A stretch of 62,262 nt of DNA from CAVYPR01 sp052145775 (GTDB taxonomy: Bacteria > Actinomycetota > Acidimicrobiia > Acidimicrobiales > RAAP-2), in NCBI GenBank assembly GCA_052145775.1, contig JBKQNY010000129.1:1-62262 (forward strand). Direction: 5' to 3'. This document shows positions 9,792 to 17,006 of the stretch, one piece after another. How positions within the stretch are numbered: position 1 is the stretch's first letter; each line of letters opens with the position of its first letter. Made by a program: the position numbers and the translations under genes. The notes below the pieces were generated by a model. The model was given only the letters and a program-made list of their open reading frames with translations, made no database searches and had not been told where the DNA came from.

Positions 9792-11605
9792 CGAGCGCCA
9801 TGCTGGCCACCGCCGCCATCCACACGCCGCACATCCGCTACCTGGCGATCATGCCCGAGATCGTCATGTTCGGCGGGGCCGTGCTCCTCCTGGCCGTCTC
9901 CTCGCTGGTGCGACGGCCGCTGCGGGTGACGGTGGCCACGGCCGGCACCGTCGTCATTTCCCTGACCGCGCTGGGCTTCGCCCTCTGGCAGTGGGCCGAC
10001 GTCACCTCGCACGGCCCGTTCACCGCCGTCGACGGTGCCGTGGCCGTCGACGGCTTCAGCGTGCTGGTGGCGATCCTCGTCCCCTGTGCCATGGTGCTGA
10101 GCGCCCTGGTGGGCGACGGGTACCTGCGCCGGGAGGGCGTGGTGGGCCCCGAATTCCACGTCCTGGCCCTCAGCTCGGCCACGGGGGCCATGCTGATGGG
10201 GGCGGCCAACGACCTCATCGTCATCTTCTTGGGCCTGGAGATCCTCTCCATCGCCCTTTACGTGCTCACCGCCTTCAACCACCGGCGGGCCGCCTCGGGC
10301 GAGGCCGCCCTCAAGTACTTCATCCTGGGGGGCTTCTCCTCGGCCATCTTCGTCTACGGGATCGCCCTCGTCTACGGCGCCACCGGGTCGACCAACCTGG
10401 TGCAGATCGCCGACTTCCTCTCGCGCTCAGTGGTCACCTCCGACGGCCTGCTGCTGGCCGGCCTCGCCCTCCTGCTGGTCGGCTTCGCCTTCAAGATCGC
10501 CGCCGTCCCCTTCCACATGTGGACCCCCGACGTCTACCAGGGGGCGCCGAGCCCGGTGACCGGGTTCATGGCGGCCGTGGCCAAGGTGGGGGCGTTCGCC
10601 GCCCTGCTGAGGGTCTTCGTCTCCTCCTTCGGGGTGCTGCGCGCCGACTGGCAGCCGGTGATCTACGCCCTGGCCCTGGTCACCCTGCTTCTCGGCGCCG
10701 CCCTGGCCGTGGTGCAGCGGGACGTGAAGCGGATGCTGGCCTACTCGTCGATCAACCACGCCGGCTTCATCCTGCTGGGGCTGCAGGCCGCCACCGCCCA
10801 GGGGGTGAGCGCCTCGCTCTACTACCTGTTCGCCTACACGTTCATGGTGATCGGGACCTTCGCCATCGTGACCGTGATGGGGCGCTGGGGCGACACCACC
10901 CACGACATCTCCACCTACCGGGGCCTGGCCCGGCGCCAGCCCCTGCTCGCCCTCTGCCTGGCCGTCCTCCTCCTGGCCCAGGCCGGGGCGCCCTTCACCA
11001 CCGGGCTGTGGGCCAAGCTGCAGGTGGTGCTGGCCTCAGTGGACGCCAACTCGGTCCCCCTGGCCGCCGTGGCCATGGTGTCGGCCGCCGTGGCCGCCTT
11101 CTTCTACCTGCGCCTGGCCGTCCTCATGTACACCCCGCCGGCCCCGGCCGGCGCCCTGCCCGGGGTGGAGGGCGACGCCGAGGACCCCCTGCCGCTCCCC
11201 GCCGGCGGCGTGGGCCCGTCCGAGCTGGCGGGGTCCTTCGGGCCCCACACCCTCCCGGTGGGCCCGCCCCCCCTCGTGCACCAGACCGTCCCGGTGTGGG
11301 CCGGGGCCGAGGCGTCGGTGGCGACCGTCGAGCAGTTGAACGCCTCTTTGCTCCTCGATCCGGCCGCCGCCGACGGGGCGGTGGACGGCGCCATGGCGGC
11401 GCGCCCCCTGGCCGCCGGCACCGCGCCACAGGCCGCCGTCGACGCCGAGGCGGCGGAGGTGGTCTCCGACGGCGAGCGGGTCCCGGTGCCGGCGCTGACC
11501 GCGGTGGCGGTCGGCCTGTGCGTGGCGGTGACCGTGGTGTTCGGGATCTTCCCGGCCCCCCTCATCGACCTGGCCCACCAGGCGACGCTCCTGTTCGTGC
11601 CGTAG
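9788..11605 (+). CDS. nuoN: NADH-quinone oxidoreductase subunit N with a long C-terminal insertion
   Basis: Third antiporter-like subunit of complex I; last gene of the operon. Motifs include FLGLEILSIALYVLTAF, KIAAVPFHMWTPDVYQGAP and VQRDVKRMLAYSSINHAGFI. It is 605 residues against about 480-500 normally. The excess is a soluble Pro/Ala/Gly-rich stretch of about 115 residues (bases ~11134-11490) after the helix YLRLAVLMYTPP and before a final helix (ALTAVAVGLCVAVTVVFGIF). The start is GTG 9788 by GTGA overlap with nuoM; ATG 9800 is an alternative four codons in. Confidence 0.93.
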   Translation: MTSAMLATAAIHTPHIRYLAIMPEIVMFGGAVLLLAVSSLVRRPLRVTVATAGTVVISLTALGFALWQWADVTSHGPFTAVDGAVAVDGFSVLVAILVPCAMVLSALVGDGYLRREGVVGPEFHVLALSSATGAMLMGAANDLIVIFLGLEILSIALYVLTAFNHRRAASGEAALKYFILGGFSSAIFVYGIALVYGATGSTNLVQIADFLSRSVVTSDGLLLAGLALLLVGFAFKIAAVPFHMWTPDVYQGAPSPVTGFMAAVAKVGAFAALLRVFVSSFGVLRADWQPVIYALALVTLLLGAALAVVQRDVKRMLAYSSINHAGFILLGLQAATAQGVSASLYYLFAYTFMVIGTFAIVTVMGRWGDTTHDISTYRGLARRQPLLALCLAVLLLAQAGAPFTTGLWAKLQVVLASVDANSVPLAAVAMVSAAVAAFFYLRLAVLMYTPPAPAGALPGVEGDAEDPLPLPAGGVGPSELAGSFGPHTLPVGPPPLVHQTVPVWAGAEASVATVEQLNASLLLDPAAADGAVDGAMAARPLAAGTAPQAAVDAEAAEVVSDGERVPVPALTAVAVGLCVAVTVVFGIFPAPLIDLAHQATLLFVP

Positions 11606-11682
11606 GGGCCGGGCCGGGGTCGGAGGCGGGCACCGGACCGACGGCGGCGCCCGCACCGCGGCCGCCGCCCGTGTCGCCGTTC

Positions 11683-12081
11683 TCAGCTGGCCTCCCCGCA
11701 GAGCGACTCCTCCACGCCGAGGATGCGCAGCACCTTTCGGCTGATGGGGCTCGGCCGGCGGAGGGTGAACGTGCCGCCGCCACCCCGGGCGGCCTCGGCC
11801 GCCGCTGCCAGCGCCGCCACGCCGGCACCGTTGATGAACTGGACCCCGCGCAGGTCGACGACGAGGTGCGTGCCCTGCTCGAAGGCGAGTTCGAACACGT
11901 CGCGCAGCGCCGGGACGCTGGCCAAGTCGATCTCCCCCTCGACCCACACCACCACGGTCGCACCGCTTCCGACGCCGACCGTGTCGATGCGCAGGGACAG
12001 CTCGCCGGGGACCGGTGAATGCCAGGCGGCCGCGTAGAGAGCAACGTCGTCGGGACGGCTCGTGGTCTCGGGTTGCTGCAT
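11683..12081 (-). CDS. STAS-domain protein (anti-sigma-factor-antagonist fold) without the phosphorylatable serine
   Basis: 132 residues. The C-terminal ~90 match the STAS fold of SpoIIAA/RsbV: VVVWVEGEIDLAS, HLVVDLRGVQFING, a glycine-rich AAAEAARGGGGTFTLRRPS segment and a closing ILGVEESL. At the usual phospho-serine position (F-x-D-S-x-G) it reads F82-I-N-G85-A-G, so Gly replaces Ser and Asn replaces Asp. The ATG at 12081 has GGGAG about 8 bases upstream; the open frame extends 25 codons further but without a ribosome site. It is convergent with nuoN and stands alone at the head of the stress island. It may be a constitutively unphosphorylated antagonist; that is inferred. Confidence 0.85.
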   Translation of the reverse strand: MQQPETTSRPDDVALYAAAWHSPVPGELSLRIDTVGVGSGATVVVWVEGEIDLASVPALRDVFELAFEQGTHLVVDLRGVQFINGAGVAALAAAAEAARGGGGTFTLRRPSPISRKVLRILGVEESLCGEAS

Positions 12082-12345
12082 CGAACATCTCCCGCCCCGG
12101 GGCACGCCGCACCAGACGCGATCGGCCGGGGTTCGCTGGTCGGCCGGAAGGCCCACCGCTCAGGTGGTCGGCCGGCCGGTAACCGGCCGGGAAGGGCACC
12201 AGGCCCCCCCGGCCCCCCGGCCGGCCCGGCCGCCGTCCCCGGCCCACCGCGGTCCGCCGCCGGTCTCGGTGGCCAACCGGGTCGGTTGGTGGGCGCGAGG
12301 AGACATGCCTGGCCTGTACCCGCCACCGCCGGCCGTCAATCATCG

Positions 12346-12371
12346 GTTTCGGGGCGGCCGTGGAAGGGAAA
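12346..12371 (+). promoter_or_regulatory. candidate SigB/SigF-type promoter
   Basis: GTTT at 12346-12349, a 16-base spacer, then GGGAAA at 12366-12371. The -35 and spacing match the GNNT-N14-16-GGGTAT pattern of SigB-type sigma factors; the -10 is only partial. It lies about 170 bases ahead of the MEDS-HATPase gene. Confidence 0.4.
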
Positions 12372-12422
12372 ACAGATGCTTGACAAGACGCGCGATGGAA
12401 ACGTCGGAGCACGTGGTACGGG

Positions 12423-12446
12423 AATGTTGCACTCAATGTTGCACTG
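12423..12446. repeat. tandem 12-bp direct repeat, operator-like
   Basis: Two adjacent copies, AATGTTGCACTC and AATGTTGCACTG, match at 11 of 12 positions. They lie between the candidate promoter and the start of the MEDS-HATPase gene. The near-helical-turn period and the lower GC content than the surroundings suggest a protein-binding site. No regulator is identified. Confidence 0.5.
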
Positions 12447-12540
12447 CGGTGGATGCGACAGAGCAGTCGGGGAGCCCGGTGGCGCGAGCCGGCCGCCGTA
12501 GGCGCTGGGGGGTTCCGCCGGCACGGTCAGGGGAGCGGAC

Positions 12541-13479
12541 ATGACCGAGCATGTCGCGAAGTTCTACGACGACGAGACCTACCTGCTGCAGTCGGCCGCG
12601 GACTACCTTGTCGGGGCGATCGACGCCGGCCACGTGGCCGTCGTGATCGCCTCCGACGACCACCGGCGTGCCCTCGAGACCGAGCTGGCGCGCCGGGGCA
12701 CCGACGTGGGCGAGGCGGTCGCGCTGGGGCGGCTCCTCTCGGTGGACGCCGACACGGTGCCCGCCGGGTGCACCGTCGACGGGGGGATGGACCCTCTCGC
12801 CTTCCGGAGGGTCGTGGGGGACCTGGTCGCCGGGGCGGCGGCCACGGGGCGCGCGGTGATCGTCTACTGCGACGTCGTCACCCGGTTGTGGGACACCGGG
12901 GATATCTCGGCGGCCATGGAGCTCGAGCGACTGTGGGCCGAGATCGGCGAGGAGCGGTCGTTCACCCGCTTCTGCGCCTACCCGTCGCAGCTGGCCGACG
13001 GCGCCATCGGGTCGGCGGTCCTCCAGCGCGTCTACGACCTGCACGGCGAGGCGGTCTCGGCCCCGTCCCCGGGGGACGACGGTACTTTTGACGACGTCAG
13101 GGCCGCGGCCGAGTTCTGCGCCGACTGGTCCGCGCCGGGCACCGCCCGGCGGTGGGCCCGGTCGGTGCTCGGCCGCTGGAGCCTGGCCAACGACGGGCTG
13201 CTCGACGATGTCGCGCTGGTGGTCACCGAGCTCGCCAACAACGCCGTCCTGCACGCCCGATCGACGTTCGTGGTGGACGTCCGCACCGACGTCGACCTCG
13301 TCCGCATTTCGGTGCGTGATGCCAGCCTGTCGATGCCGACGCTCGGTGCGCCGGGTGTGATGGAGCGCTTCGGCCGTGGACTGGGCATCGTGGCCGCCCT
13401 GGCCACGTCGTGGGGTGTCGAGGCCGACGCCGACGGCAAGGTCGTCTGGGCGCAGCTGGCCGGGGAGCCCGTCGCCTGA
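12541..13479 (+). CDS. MEDS-domain sensor fused to RsbW-like HATPase
   Basis: 312 residues. The N-terminal half (about 5-165) resembles the MEDS/DcmR sensory domain: HVAKFYDDETYLLQSAADYLVGAIDAG, then a GxYV-type core ending in ERSFTRFCAYPSQL. The C-terminal half (about 185-310) is a GHKL-type ATPase of the anti-sigma kinase type with an intact N-box, E230-LAN-N234-A, and a glycine motif GRGLGIVAAL. Proteins of this architecture typically sense a signal and sequester or phosphorylate STAS partners. The start ATG 12541 follows GGGGAGCGG. The only HATPase in this island with a complete N-box is this one, so it is a candidate kinase for the STAS proteins nearby (inference). Confidence 0.85.
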   Translation: MTEHVAKFYDDETYLLQSAADYLVGAIDAGHVAVVIASDDHRRALETELARRGTDVGEAVALGRLLSVDADTVPAGCTVDGGMDPLAFRRVVGDLVAGAAATGRAVIVYCDVVTRLWDTGDISAAMELERLWAEIGEERSFTRFCAYPSQLADGAIGSAVLQRVYDLHGEAVSAPSPGDDGTFDDVRAAAEFCADWSAPGTARRWARSVLGRWSLANDGLLDDVALVVTELANNAVLHARSTFVVDVRTDVDLVRISVRDASLSMPTLGAPGVMERFGRGLGIVAALATSWGVEADADGKVVWAQLAGEPVA

Positions 13480-13483
13480 CCTT

Positions 13484-13503
13484 CCGCCGGCAGTGGCCGG
13501 CGG
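13484..13503 (+). terminator. GC hairpin after the MEDS-HATPase gene
   Basis: Perfect 8-bp stem CCGCCGGC/GCCGGCGG with a 4-base loop (AGTG), starting five bases after the stop codon. No T-tract follows, so it may end or only pause transcription. Confidence 0.4.
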
Positions 13504-13534
13504 CACGGACGTCGTCGGTCCGCCGAAATTCAGG

Positions 13535-13559
13535 GTTTGGTCCCCGGCGGGCCGGGTAG
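13535..13559 (+). promoter_or_regulatory. SigB/SigF-type promoter of the small membrane protein gene
   Basis: GTTT at 13535-13538, 15-base spacer, GGGTAG at 13554-13559. This is a close match to the GNNT-N14-16-GGGTAT consensus of stress sigma factors. It is about 100 bases before the ATG at 13663, leaving a leader of about 95 bases. Confidence 0.6.
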
Positions 13560-13602
13560 AGGCTCTGTGCGGTTACCCGCAACAGCACGGAATCCCCCCC
13601 AC

Positions 13603-13634
13603 ACAGGACCCCTGGCATCGACCAGGGGTCCTGT
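13603..13634 (+). other. perfect 13-bp stem-loop in the leader of the 13663 gene
   Basis: ACAGGACCCCTGG (13603-13615) is exactly complementary to CCAGGGGTCCTGT (13622-13634), with loop CATCGA. It sits between the SigB-like promoter and the ribosome site GGGAGG (13648-13653), so it would form in the 5' leader RNA. It could stabilise the leader, pause polymerase or hide the ribosome site; a DNA-binding site is the alternative. Confidence 0.7.
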
Positions 13635-13662
13635 CACGAGACAACTCGGGAGGCGCATCGCC

Positions 13663-13827
13663 ATGATCATCCTGCTCGCCCTGCTCGTCGTGGTCCTCTT
13701 CGCCGGCCTCGGCTTCGCCATGCACGTACTGTGGATCCTGGCGGCCGTGCTCTTGATCGCCTGGCTCCTCGGCGTGGTGCTCGGCCGCGGTGAGCGGGCC
13801 GGCAGCAACCGCTTCTACCGATGGTGA
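13663..13827 (+). CDS. small hydrophobic stress-type membrane protein
   Basis: 54 residues: two near-continuous hydrophobic helices (MIILLALLVVVLFAGLGFAM, then LWILAAVLLIAWLLGVVL) and a short basic tail, GRGERAGSNRFYRW. This matches the small lmo0937/DUF5670-like hydrophobic proteins that often belong to general-stress regulons. GGGAGG at 13648-13653 supports the ATG. An upstream open frame is not supported by any ribosome site. The position after a SigB-like promoter fits a membrane-stress role; the molecular function is unknown. Confidence 0.75.
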   Translation: MIILLALLVVVLFAGLGFAMHVLWILAAVLLIAWLLGVVLGRGERAGSNRFYRW

Positions 13828-13875
13828 CGGTGTCGGACCACGGGCCCGCCGGCGCCGGGCGGGCGCGGGACGCGG

Positions 13876-13901
13876 GTTTCGCCCGTTCGGGCCCGGGGCA
13901 T
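13876..13901 (+). promoter_or_regulatory. candidate SigB/SigF-type promoter
   Basis: GTTT at 13876-13879, 16-base spacer, GGGCAT at 13896-13901 (one mismatch to GGGTAT). It lies 57 bases upstream of the ATG at 13958, with the same spacing as the other candidate stress promoters in this island. Confidence 0.5.
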
Positions 13902-13957
13902 CGGATGTCTACGGCCCGCCGCGCGCACGGCCGGCGTGCCGAGAAGGGAGTGTGCCC

Positions 13958-14206
13958 ATGCGGAACCTCTGGAAAGGTCTCGTCGTCGGAGGGCTGACGG
14001 GCGTGGCCGCCGGGATCGTCGTCGACCTGGGCGAGTCCGGATGGCAGTCGATCGGCCGGGCTGCCCGAAAGGCGCAACGCAACGCCCCGGTCGCCGCCGG
14101 GCGCATGAAGGCCACCGCGGCGTCGGAGTCCGGGCTGGCGGCGTCCACCGCCGGGCGGCTCGCCGACAAGGTCAACGGGAACGTCGCCGCCGGGCGCGGG
14201 GCGTGA
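13958..14206 (+). CDS. YtxH-like small stress protein
   Basis: 82 residues. The N-terminus MRNLWKGLVVGGLTGVAAGIVVD is a glycine-zipper type membrane helix as in YtxH-like proteins. The remainder is an Ala/Arg/Lys-rich amphipathic helix (RAARKAQRNAPVAAGRMKATAASE). GAAGGGAG is 7-14 bases before the ATG. Such proteins are commonly in general stress regulons. The assignment rests on the shape of the protein rather than on a diagnostic motif. Confidence 0.65.
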   Translation: MRNLWKGLVVGGLTGVAAGIVVDLGESGWQSIGRAARKAQRNAPVAAGRMKATAASESGLAASTAGRLADKVNGNVAAGRGA

Positions 14207-14285
14207 CGTCGGCGGCGCCGGGCTTCGCCCGGGCCGCCCCCCGGGCACGGGTACCAACCATGACCGATCGAAGGAGGTCATCGAG

Positions 14286-14810
14286 ATGAGCGATGTACAA
14301 GAGATCCATCACTTCTACGACGATGGCGGCCCGGACGAGGGCGGCTACGAGGAGCGCCGGGTCGTCCGGCGCCCGGCGTGGAGCCCGACCCAGTTCGTCG
14401 TCCTGGCCGTGGGCCTGGTCCTGATTGTCTTCGGCGGGGTGGCCCTCGCCCGGACGGGCCTGCACTACACAGCGGTGCCGTTCACCCGGACCAAGGTGGC
14501 GGGCCTCGGCTTCACGTCGATGTCGGCGACCGTCACCCTGGTCGCCGGGGTGATCGTCGCCTGCAGCTGCGCCGGTCCGGCGGCCGCCCGCACGGCCGCC
14601 TGGCTCTTCGGGGTGGTCTTCGTGGCCTTCGGGCTGGTGGTGGCCCTGGCCCCGACAGCCTTTGCCAACATGTGGGGGTTCTCGGCCGCCGACGGCGTGG
14701 CCATCACCGTCTGCGGAGCCGTGTTGACGGTGGTCGCCGCCGTCTTTCCCGTGCTCGGCGGAGCCACGACGTCGTACTCGCGGGGCCGGCGGCACCCGGT
14801 CGCCCGGTGA
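14286..14810 (+). CDS. four-helix membrane protein of the stress island
   Basis: 174 residues. A charged, acidic N-terminus (about 1-35) is followed by four hydrophobic segments: PTQFVVLAVGLVLIVFGGVAL, a second around ATVTLVAGVIVACSCAG, a third AAWLFGVVFVAFGLVVALAP and a fourth GVAITVCGAVLTVVAAVFPVL. A strong ribosome site AAGGAGGT lies at 14270-14277. The arrangement resembles DUF4383-type membrane proteins, but I cannot assign it confidently. A GGGTAC at 14249-14254 could be a stress-sigma -10, without a clear -35. Confidence 0.7.
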   Translation: MSDVQEIHHFYDDGGPDEGGYEERRVVRRPAWSPTQFVVLAVGLVLIVFGGVALARTGLHYTAVPFTRTKVAGLGFTSMSATVTLVAGVIVACSCAGPAAARTAAWLFGVVFVAFGLVVALAPTAFANMWGFSAADGVAITVCGAVLTVVAAVFPVLGGATTSYSRGRRHPVAR

Positions 14811-14846
14811 GGGGAAGGCAGGGCCCAGGAGCGAGGAGGTGACGAC

Positions 14847-15167
14847 ATGCCATCGCGGGCATGGAGGGCGAAGCGACAACGGCAGTACGAGCACATCAAG
14901 GGCGGCCTCGAGGAGCGGGGCAACCCGAGGGCCGAGGAGATCGCGGCCAGGACCGTGAACAAGGAACGGGCCCGGGCCGGCGAGTCCGAGCAGGCCAGCC
15001 GGACGTCGACCCACGACGCGTCGTCCTCGCACCGGGGCGGCCGACGGTCCCACCAAGGTGCCGGCGGGCGGACCCGGGCCCAGCTCTACGCCGAGGCGCG
15101 CCGCCGGGGCGTGGCGGGCCGCTCGAAGATGAGCAAGGCCCAGCTCGAGAAGGCGGTCGGCGGGTGA
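14847..15167 (+). CDS. small basic plasmid-stabilization/Rho-N-like protein
   Basis: 106 residues. The first ~45 match a small actinobacterial family usually annotated as plasmid stabilization protein (RQYEHIKGGLEERGNPRAEEIAARTVNKERARAG). A Ser/His/Arg-rich linker leads to a C-terminal Rho-N/SAP-like helix pair, GRTRAQLYAEARRRGVAGRSKMSKAQLEKAV, typical of nucleic-acid-binding modules. The ribosome site GCGAGGAGGTG precedes the ATG. The stop overlaps the next ATG (TGATG). A role in DNA binding or protection is inferred only. Confidence 0.8.
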   Translation: MPSRAWRAKRQRQYEHIKGGLEERGNPRAEEIAARTVNKERARAGESEQASRTSTHDASSSHRGGRRSHQGAGGRTRAQLYAEARRRGVAGRSKMSKAQLEKAVGG

Positions 15168-15766
15168 TGCGGCGGCAGCGGCGGGCAACCGTCCTCGACA
15201 CGCTCGAGCGTGAGGACCGTGCGCTTCTCGAGCTCTTCGGGGCGATCGACGCCCCGGGGGGAGGGTCGTCCGGCGAACGGCGGTCCCACGAGACGGCGGA
15301 GCGGATCGTCGCGCACCTGGCGGTCCGAGAGGCGGCGCTGGTGGAGGTGGCCGGGCCCGCCGACGATGTCCCCGGCGTCGGCCTGGCCGAGCAGTTCGCC
15401 GCGGGAGCGGCGGTCCGCCGCGCCCTTGCGGTCGGGGACCGACCCTCCCCGAGCCGACCGACGCCGATGTTCGGCGTGGGGCAGGAGTTCGACGGACCAC
15501 TGTCGGCGGTGATGGCGCTCGTGCGCGACCAGGTCACCTGGGAGCGGGACGTGGCCATCCCGATGATCGAGCGCGCCCTCGAGGACGGGCGGCTGGAACG
15601 GTTCGCCGACGACGGGGCCACCGTCCACGCACCGATGCAGCTGCACCCGGACGACCCGCGCTGGTTCGAGCGGGCCCCGGTCGTCTCCCGGCTCCTCACC
15701 TGGTACACCCATCGGCACGCCGACCGGGGCTGGGCACGCCACGCCGACGTCGAGCGCGCCGCCTGA
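15167..15766 (+). CDS. hypothetical protein, degenerate hemerythrin/HHE-like
   Basis: 199 residues with two helical halves. The first, VLDTLEREDRALLELFGAID... SHETAERIVAHLAVREAAL, has the layout of an HHE domain, but the first iron-ligand histidine is replaced by Asp. The second, FDGPLSAVMALVRDQVTWERDVAIPMIERAL, repeats the pattern with no histidine. It therefore probably does not bind a di-iron centre. ATG 15167 overlaps the previous stop (TGATG), so the two genes look co-translated; GTG 15164 is an alternative. It is convergent with the sigma gene. Confidence 0.55.
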   Translation: MRRQRRATVLDTLEREDRALLELFGAIDAPGGGSSGERRSHETAERIVAHLAVREAALVEVAGPADDVPGVGLAEQFAAGAAVRRALAVGDRPSPSRPTPMFGVGQEFDGPLSAVMALVRDQVTWERDVAIPMIERALEDGRLERFADDGATVHAPMQLHPDDPRWFERAPVVSRLLTWYTHRHADRGWARHADVERAA

Positions 15767-15810
15767 GCCCCAGGCCGCCGGACCCGACGGCCGGGCGCCG
15801 CTCCCGTCCC

Positions 15811-16587
15811 TCAGGCGTCGAGGAGGCGGCTGTCGTCGCTGACGCCGTCGTCGCTGACGATGGTCCGCAGCAGCCTGATGTTGGCGGTCAGGATCCGGCT
15901 GATCTGCATCTGGCTCAGGCCGACGCGTCCGGCGATCTCCGACTGGGTCATTCCCTCGACGAAGCGCATGCGCACGATGTCACGGTCCCGGGGGCTCAGG
16001 TGCTCGAGGGCCTTGGCCAGCAGCGAGCGCTCCTCGATCTGGGAGAGGTTGCGGTCCACCTCGCTCAGGACAGAGGCCAGTGTCTGTCCACCGGCCGCCG
16101 GTGCGTCGAGAGACGACGTGCGGTAGTTGCGGCCCGCCTCGGTGGCCTCCAGGACGTCCTCCTCGGACCGGCCGACGGCTGCCGCCAGCTCGGCGACCGT
16201 CGGGGCCCGGCCGAGCTGCTGGGAGAGCTCCTCGATGTGGTGTCCGAGCTCCAGGTAGAGCTCCTGGACGCGCCGCGGGGCCCGGATGGCCCACCCGCGG
16301 TCGCGGAAGTGCCGCTTGAGCTCCCCGACGATGTATTTGGCGGCGAAGGTCGAGAACTTGACCCCCATGTCGGGGTCGAACCGGTCCACCGCTTTGACGA
16401 GGGCGAGCGACGCCACCTGGAAGAGGTCGTCGTACGGCTCGCCGCGGTTGACGAACCGCCGGGCCACGTGGCCGGCCAGGTCGAGGTGCTCGGCCACCAG
16501 CGCGTCACGAAGGTCGCGATCTCTGGTCCGGGACAGTTCGACGAAGCGAGCGAGTTGCTCGTCGTGGTCGCCCGACCCTTCTGTCAT
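15811..16587 (-). CDS. RNA polymerase sigma factor, SigB/SigF/SigG subfamily
   Basis: 258 residues. Region 2 (about 45-115) has HVARRFVNRGEPYDDLFQVASLALVKAVDRFDP and FSTFAAKYIVGELKRHFRDRGWAIRAPRR. Region 3 contains ELSQQLGRAPTVAELAAAVG. Region 4 (about 205-250) has LSPRDRDIVRMRFVEGMTQSEIAGRVGLSQMQISRIL. This is the layout of stress/sporulation sigma-70 proteins, not ECF. It is the last gene of the operon STAS - RsbW-like - sigma, with ATGA overlaps at both junctions. It is the best candidate for recognising the GTTT-N16-GGGTAT elements found around it. Confidence 0.93.
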   Translation of the reverse strand: MTEGSGDHDEQLARFVELSRTRDRDLRDALVAEHLDLAGHVARRFVNRGEPYDDLFQVASLALVKAVDRFDPDMGVKFSTFAAKYIVGELKRHFRDRGWAIRAPRRVQELYLELGHHIEELSQQLGRAPTVAELAAAVGRSEEDVLEATEAGRNYRTSSLDAPAAGGQTLASVLSEVDRNLSQIEERSLLAKALEHLSPRDRDIVRMRFVEGMTQSEIAGRVGLSQMQISRILTANIRLLRTIVSDDGVSDDSRLLDA

Positions 16588-17006
16588 CGTGTCGCCTGTC
16601 CCCGCTTCTTCTCGAGCCATCCACAGGGCCGATCGAGATGGCGCTCGAACCCGTACCGGTCCACCAGGGCGCCGATGAGCTGCTCGGAGAGGTCGCTCGG
16701 CCTCCAGTCGTCGCCGACGGTGCCGGCGTCGGGAGAGCCTCCGGGGGACGGCTCGCTCACGCACCGGACCATGACGGTGTCGCCCCGGCGGCCGAAGGTG
16801 ACCCTGATGGAGGAGCCGTCCCCGAACGCGCCCACCGCCGCGCACAGCTCGTCGACGGCCAGGCGGAGGTCTTCGACCTCGTCGATGTCGAAGCCGGCAT
16901 GGGCCGCCACGGTGGCCGCGGTGAAGCGGGCGAGGGTCACGAGCGCCTCGGTGGCCGGGAAAGCGATCTCGACGTCGGCGGTGTCGGTGCCGGTGGCGGC
17001 GGTCAT
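16584..17006 (-). CDS. RsbW-like anti-sigma factor with a degenerate ATPase N-box
   Basis: 140 residues, GHKL/RsbW-type. The helix with LRLAVDELCAAVGAFG aligns with the N-box, but the ELxxN pattern reads E53-LCA-A57, so the asparagine that normally coordinates Mg-ATP is alanine. No clear D-x-G-x-G box is visible. The C-terminal segment DLSEQLIGALVDRYGFE aligns with the last helix of RsbW. It probably holds the sigma factor inactive, but kinase activity is doubtful. It is flanked by STAS upstream and sigma downstream through ATGA overlaps. Confidence 0.85.
   Translation of the reverse strand: MTAATGTDTADVEIAFPATEALVTLARFTAATVAAHAGFDIDEVEDLRLAVDELCAAVGAFGDGSSIRVTFGRRGDTVMVRCVSEPSPGGSPDAGTVGDDWRPSDLSEQLIGALVDRYGFERHLDRPCGWLEKKRGQATR

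Larger units (their letters stand above)
12082..12540. other. 459-bp intergenic region between divergent STAS and MEDS-HATPase genes
   Basis: No convincing gene was found here; open frames crossing it have no ribosome site or protein similarity that I recognise. It holds many GGCCGG words, including a perfect inverted repeat of CCGGCCGG around TAA (12172-12190), a C-tract near 12207-12225, a SigB-like promoter candidate (12346-12371) and a tandem 12-bp repeat (12423-12446). The region probably carries the control signals for the two divergent genes. Confidence 0.6.

Noticed and set aside
9754..12018. A long + strand frame overlapping nuoN and the STAS gene
   Set aside because: The translation is Arg/Pro/Gly-rich and frame-shifted relative to nuoN, which has intact membrane motifs in another frame.
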